This document shows, one piece after another, positions 5,579 through 6,361 of a stretch of 6,361 nt of DNA (the stretch's first letter is position 1; each line of letters begins with the position of its first letter). The notes under the pieces are model-generated. The model ran no database searches. It saw only the letters and a program-made list of their open reading frames with translations, and was not told the DNA's origin. The DNA is from Leptospirillum sp. GTDB lineage: Bacteria; Nitrospirota; Leptospirillia; Leptospirillales; Leptospirillaceae. The position numbers and the translations under genes were made by a program. Location: contig DAIEST010000135.1 of NCBI GenBank assembly GCA_027346125.1, positions 1 to 6,361 of the forward strand, given 5' to 3'.

Positions 5579-6361
5579 TCAAAAGTCAAAATATACTCCC
5601 AGGGAAACGTAGCTCTCCTTGTAAAAGTTAACGAGATCCCCCATCGGAGTGTATCCGTTGTAGAAATCGATGGCCGGACGTACCTGGAAGTAGGCATTGG
5701 GACGGTGGAAGAGAAGTCCGATCTGCAGATCCTCGTCGGGTGTGTAGCCATTGATCCCCCTGGATTCGATGTCGAGGGCAAGATAGCCCCTTGCGGACAG
5801 CGACTGGATCTTGGGTGTATAGGCTTCGATCCCGCCGAGAAAGATCAATGAATCGTTGGTTGTGGGGTAGTAATAAAGTCCGATGACCCTGTAGGCTCCG
5901 CCGCCATAAATCCGGAGATAGGGAGTAACATCCCAGGACGGAACGATCTGGAGGATTTCGTTCCCGAAATCCGAGACCTTCGACAGATGCATGATGTTTG
6001 TATAGTTGTATCCGGTATGGGAGCTTTCGTGGTAGAAGAATACCCGGGCCGAGAATCTTCCGAACCGCATGGTGACCGGAATGCCGATGACGTAATCGGC
6101 GTCTTCCAGGTAGGTAGAGGCCTGGATAATCGCGAAACGGGAAAAGTTCGCCCCCATCACTCCCACCTGAATGGACTCATTGATTCCTTCAGTGGGGGAC
6201 TCCCATCTGGCAATCCCGACATCGGCCCCGAATGTTCCGTTGAACTGAAGCCATGGTTGATTGGAAATGGGCAGGAAGTTGACTGCCGATGTCGGTTGCC
6301 TGGGATCCGCCAACAACGGGGTAAAGGGATCCTGGCTGGGGAGAAGCGTCAGCTGCCAGGA
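5579..6361 (-). CDS. DUF1207 family outer-membrane protein, 5' end cut by the window
   Basis: The frame is open to the right edge: beyond the first possible start (TTG at 6316) it reads S-W-Q-L-T-L-L-P-S-Q-D-P-F-T-P before L-L-A-D-P-R-Q-P, so at least 260 residues are present and the true start and signal peptide are outside. The LLADPRQP opening and the segment A-D-Y-x-I-G-I-P-V-T-M-R followed by F-F-Y-H-E-S-S-H-T-G match what I know of DUF1207 proteins, where the usual form is YHxSSHLGDE; here G-D-E is replaced by G-Y-N. The rest alternates aromatic and polar residues (YGGGAYRVIGLYYYP) and ends in G-V-Y-F-D-F, a terminal Phe as in outer-membrane barrels. The family's function is unknown to me. 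It is the first visible gene of the minus-strand cluster. Confidence 0.85.
   Translation of the reverse strand, partial: SWQLTLLPSQDPFTPLLADPRQPTSAVNFLPISNQPWLQFNGTFGADVGIARWESPTEGINESIQVGVMGANFSRFAIIQASTYLEDADYVIGIPVTMRFGRFSARVFFYHESSHTGYNYTNIMHLSKVSDFGNEILQIVPSWDVTPYLRIYGGGAYRVIGLYYYPTTNDSLIFLGGIEAYTPKIQSLSARGYLALDIESRGINGYTPDEDLQIGLLFHRPNAYFQVRPAIDFYNGYTPMGDLVNFYKESYVSLGVYFDF

Noticed and set aside
5579..6316. TTG at 6316 as the true start of the DUF1207 gene
   Set aside because: The frame stays open to the window edge and the upstream residues fit the family, so this start is only an artefact of the window end.
1..6361. tRNA or rRNA genes, CRISPR arrays, insertion sequences, attachment sites
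   Set aside because: No regularly spaced repeats, transposase-like frames, terminal inverted repeats or tRNA-like cloverleaf were seen on either strand.

Overview
The window looks like chromosomal DNA of a Gram-negative bacterium of moderately high GC (roughly 54-55% by eye). GTG and TTG starts are used, genes are tightly packed, and two products look like outer-membrane beta-barrels. The overall style would fit an acidophilic Nitrospirota such as Leptospirillum, but this is an impression from composition and gene style; no single feature proves it.

Layout. (1) Positions 1-1037, plus strand: two proteins I do not recognise, one of about 245 aa with an ambiguous start (GTG 47 or ATG 125) and one small basic protein (start about 816), separated by a few tens of bases or less. 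(2) 1070-1861, minus strand: a classical short-chain dehydrogenase/reductase (SDR) with all catalytic motifs. It is convergent with the unknown pair and divergent from era. (3) A 150-bp divergent intergenic region, 1862-2011, with possible back-to-back promoters sharing a -10 region and a short palindrome. (4) 2012-3732, plus strand: era (ribosome-assembly GTPase with KH domain), then recO (recombination mediator with a four-cysteine zinc site) 11 bp downstream, almost certainly co-transcribed. (5) 3756-6361, minus strand: a three-gene envelope cluster, read from the right edge as a DUF1207 outer-membrane protein (5' end cut by the window), a four-TM inner-membrane protein with two periplasmic domains, and a small signal-peptide beta-barrel protein whose TTG start overlaps the preceding stop codon (TTGA).

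How the genes work together. era-recO is a housekeeping pair (30S subunit maturation and RecFOR repair) with no mechanistic link to its flanks. The minus-strand cluster is the least described part: two outer-membrane barrels flank an inner-membrane protein that exposes two similar-looking periplasmic domains, so a trans-envelope or surface function is a reasonable guess, but no substrate or enzyme activity can be read from the sequence. There is no RNA gene, insertion sequence, CRISPR array or phage module that I can support, and no gene-free stretch longer than about 150 bp. The palindrome TCCGGA is strikingly over-represented across the whole window.
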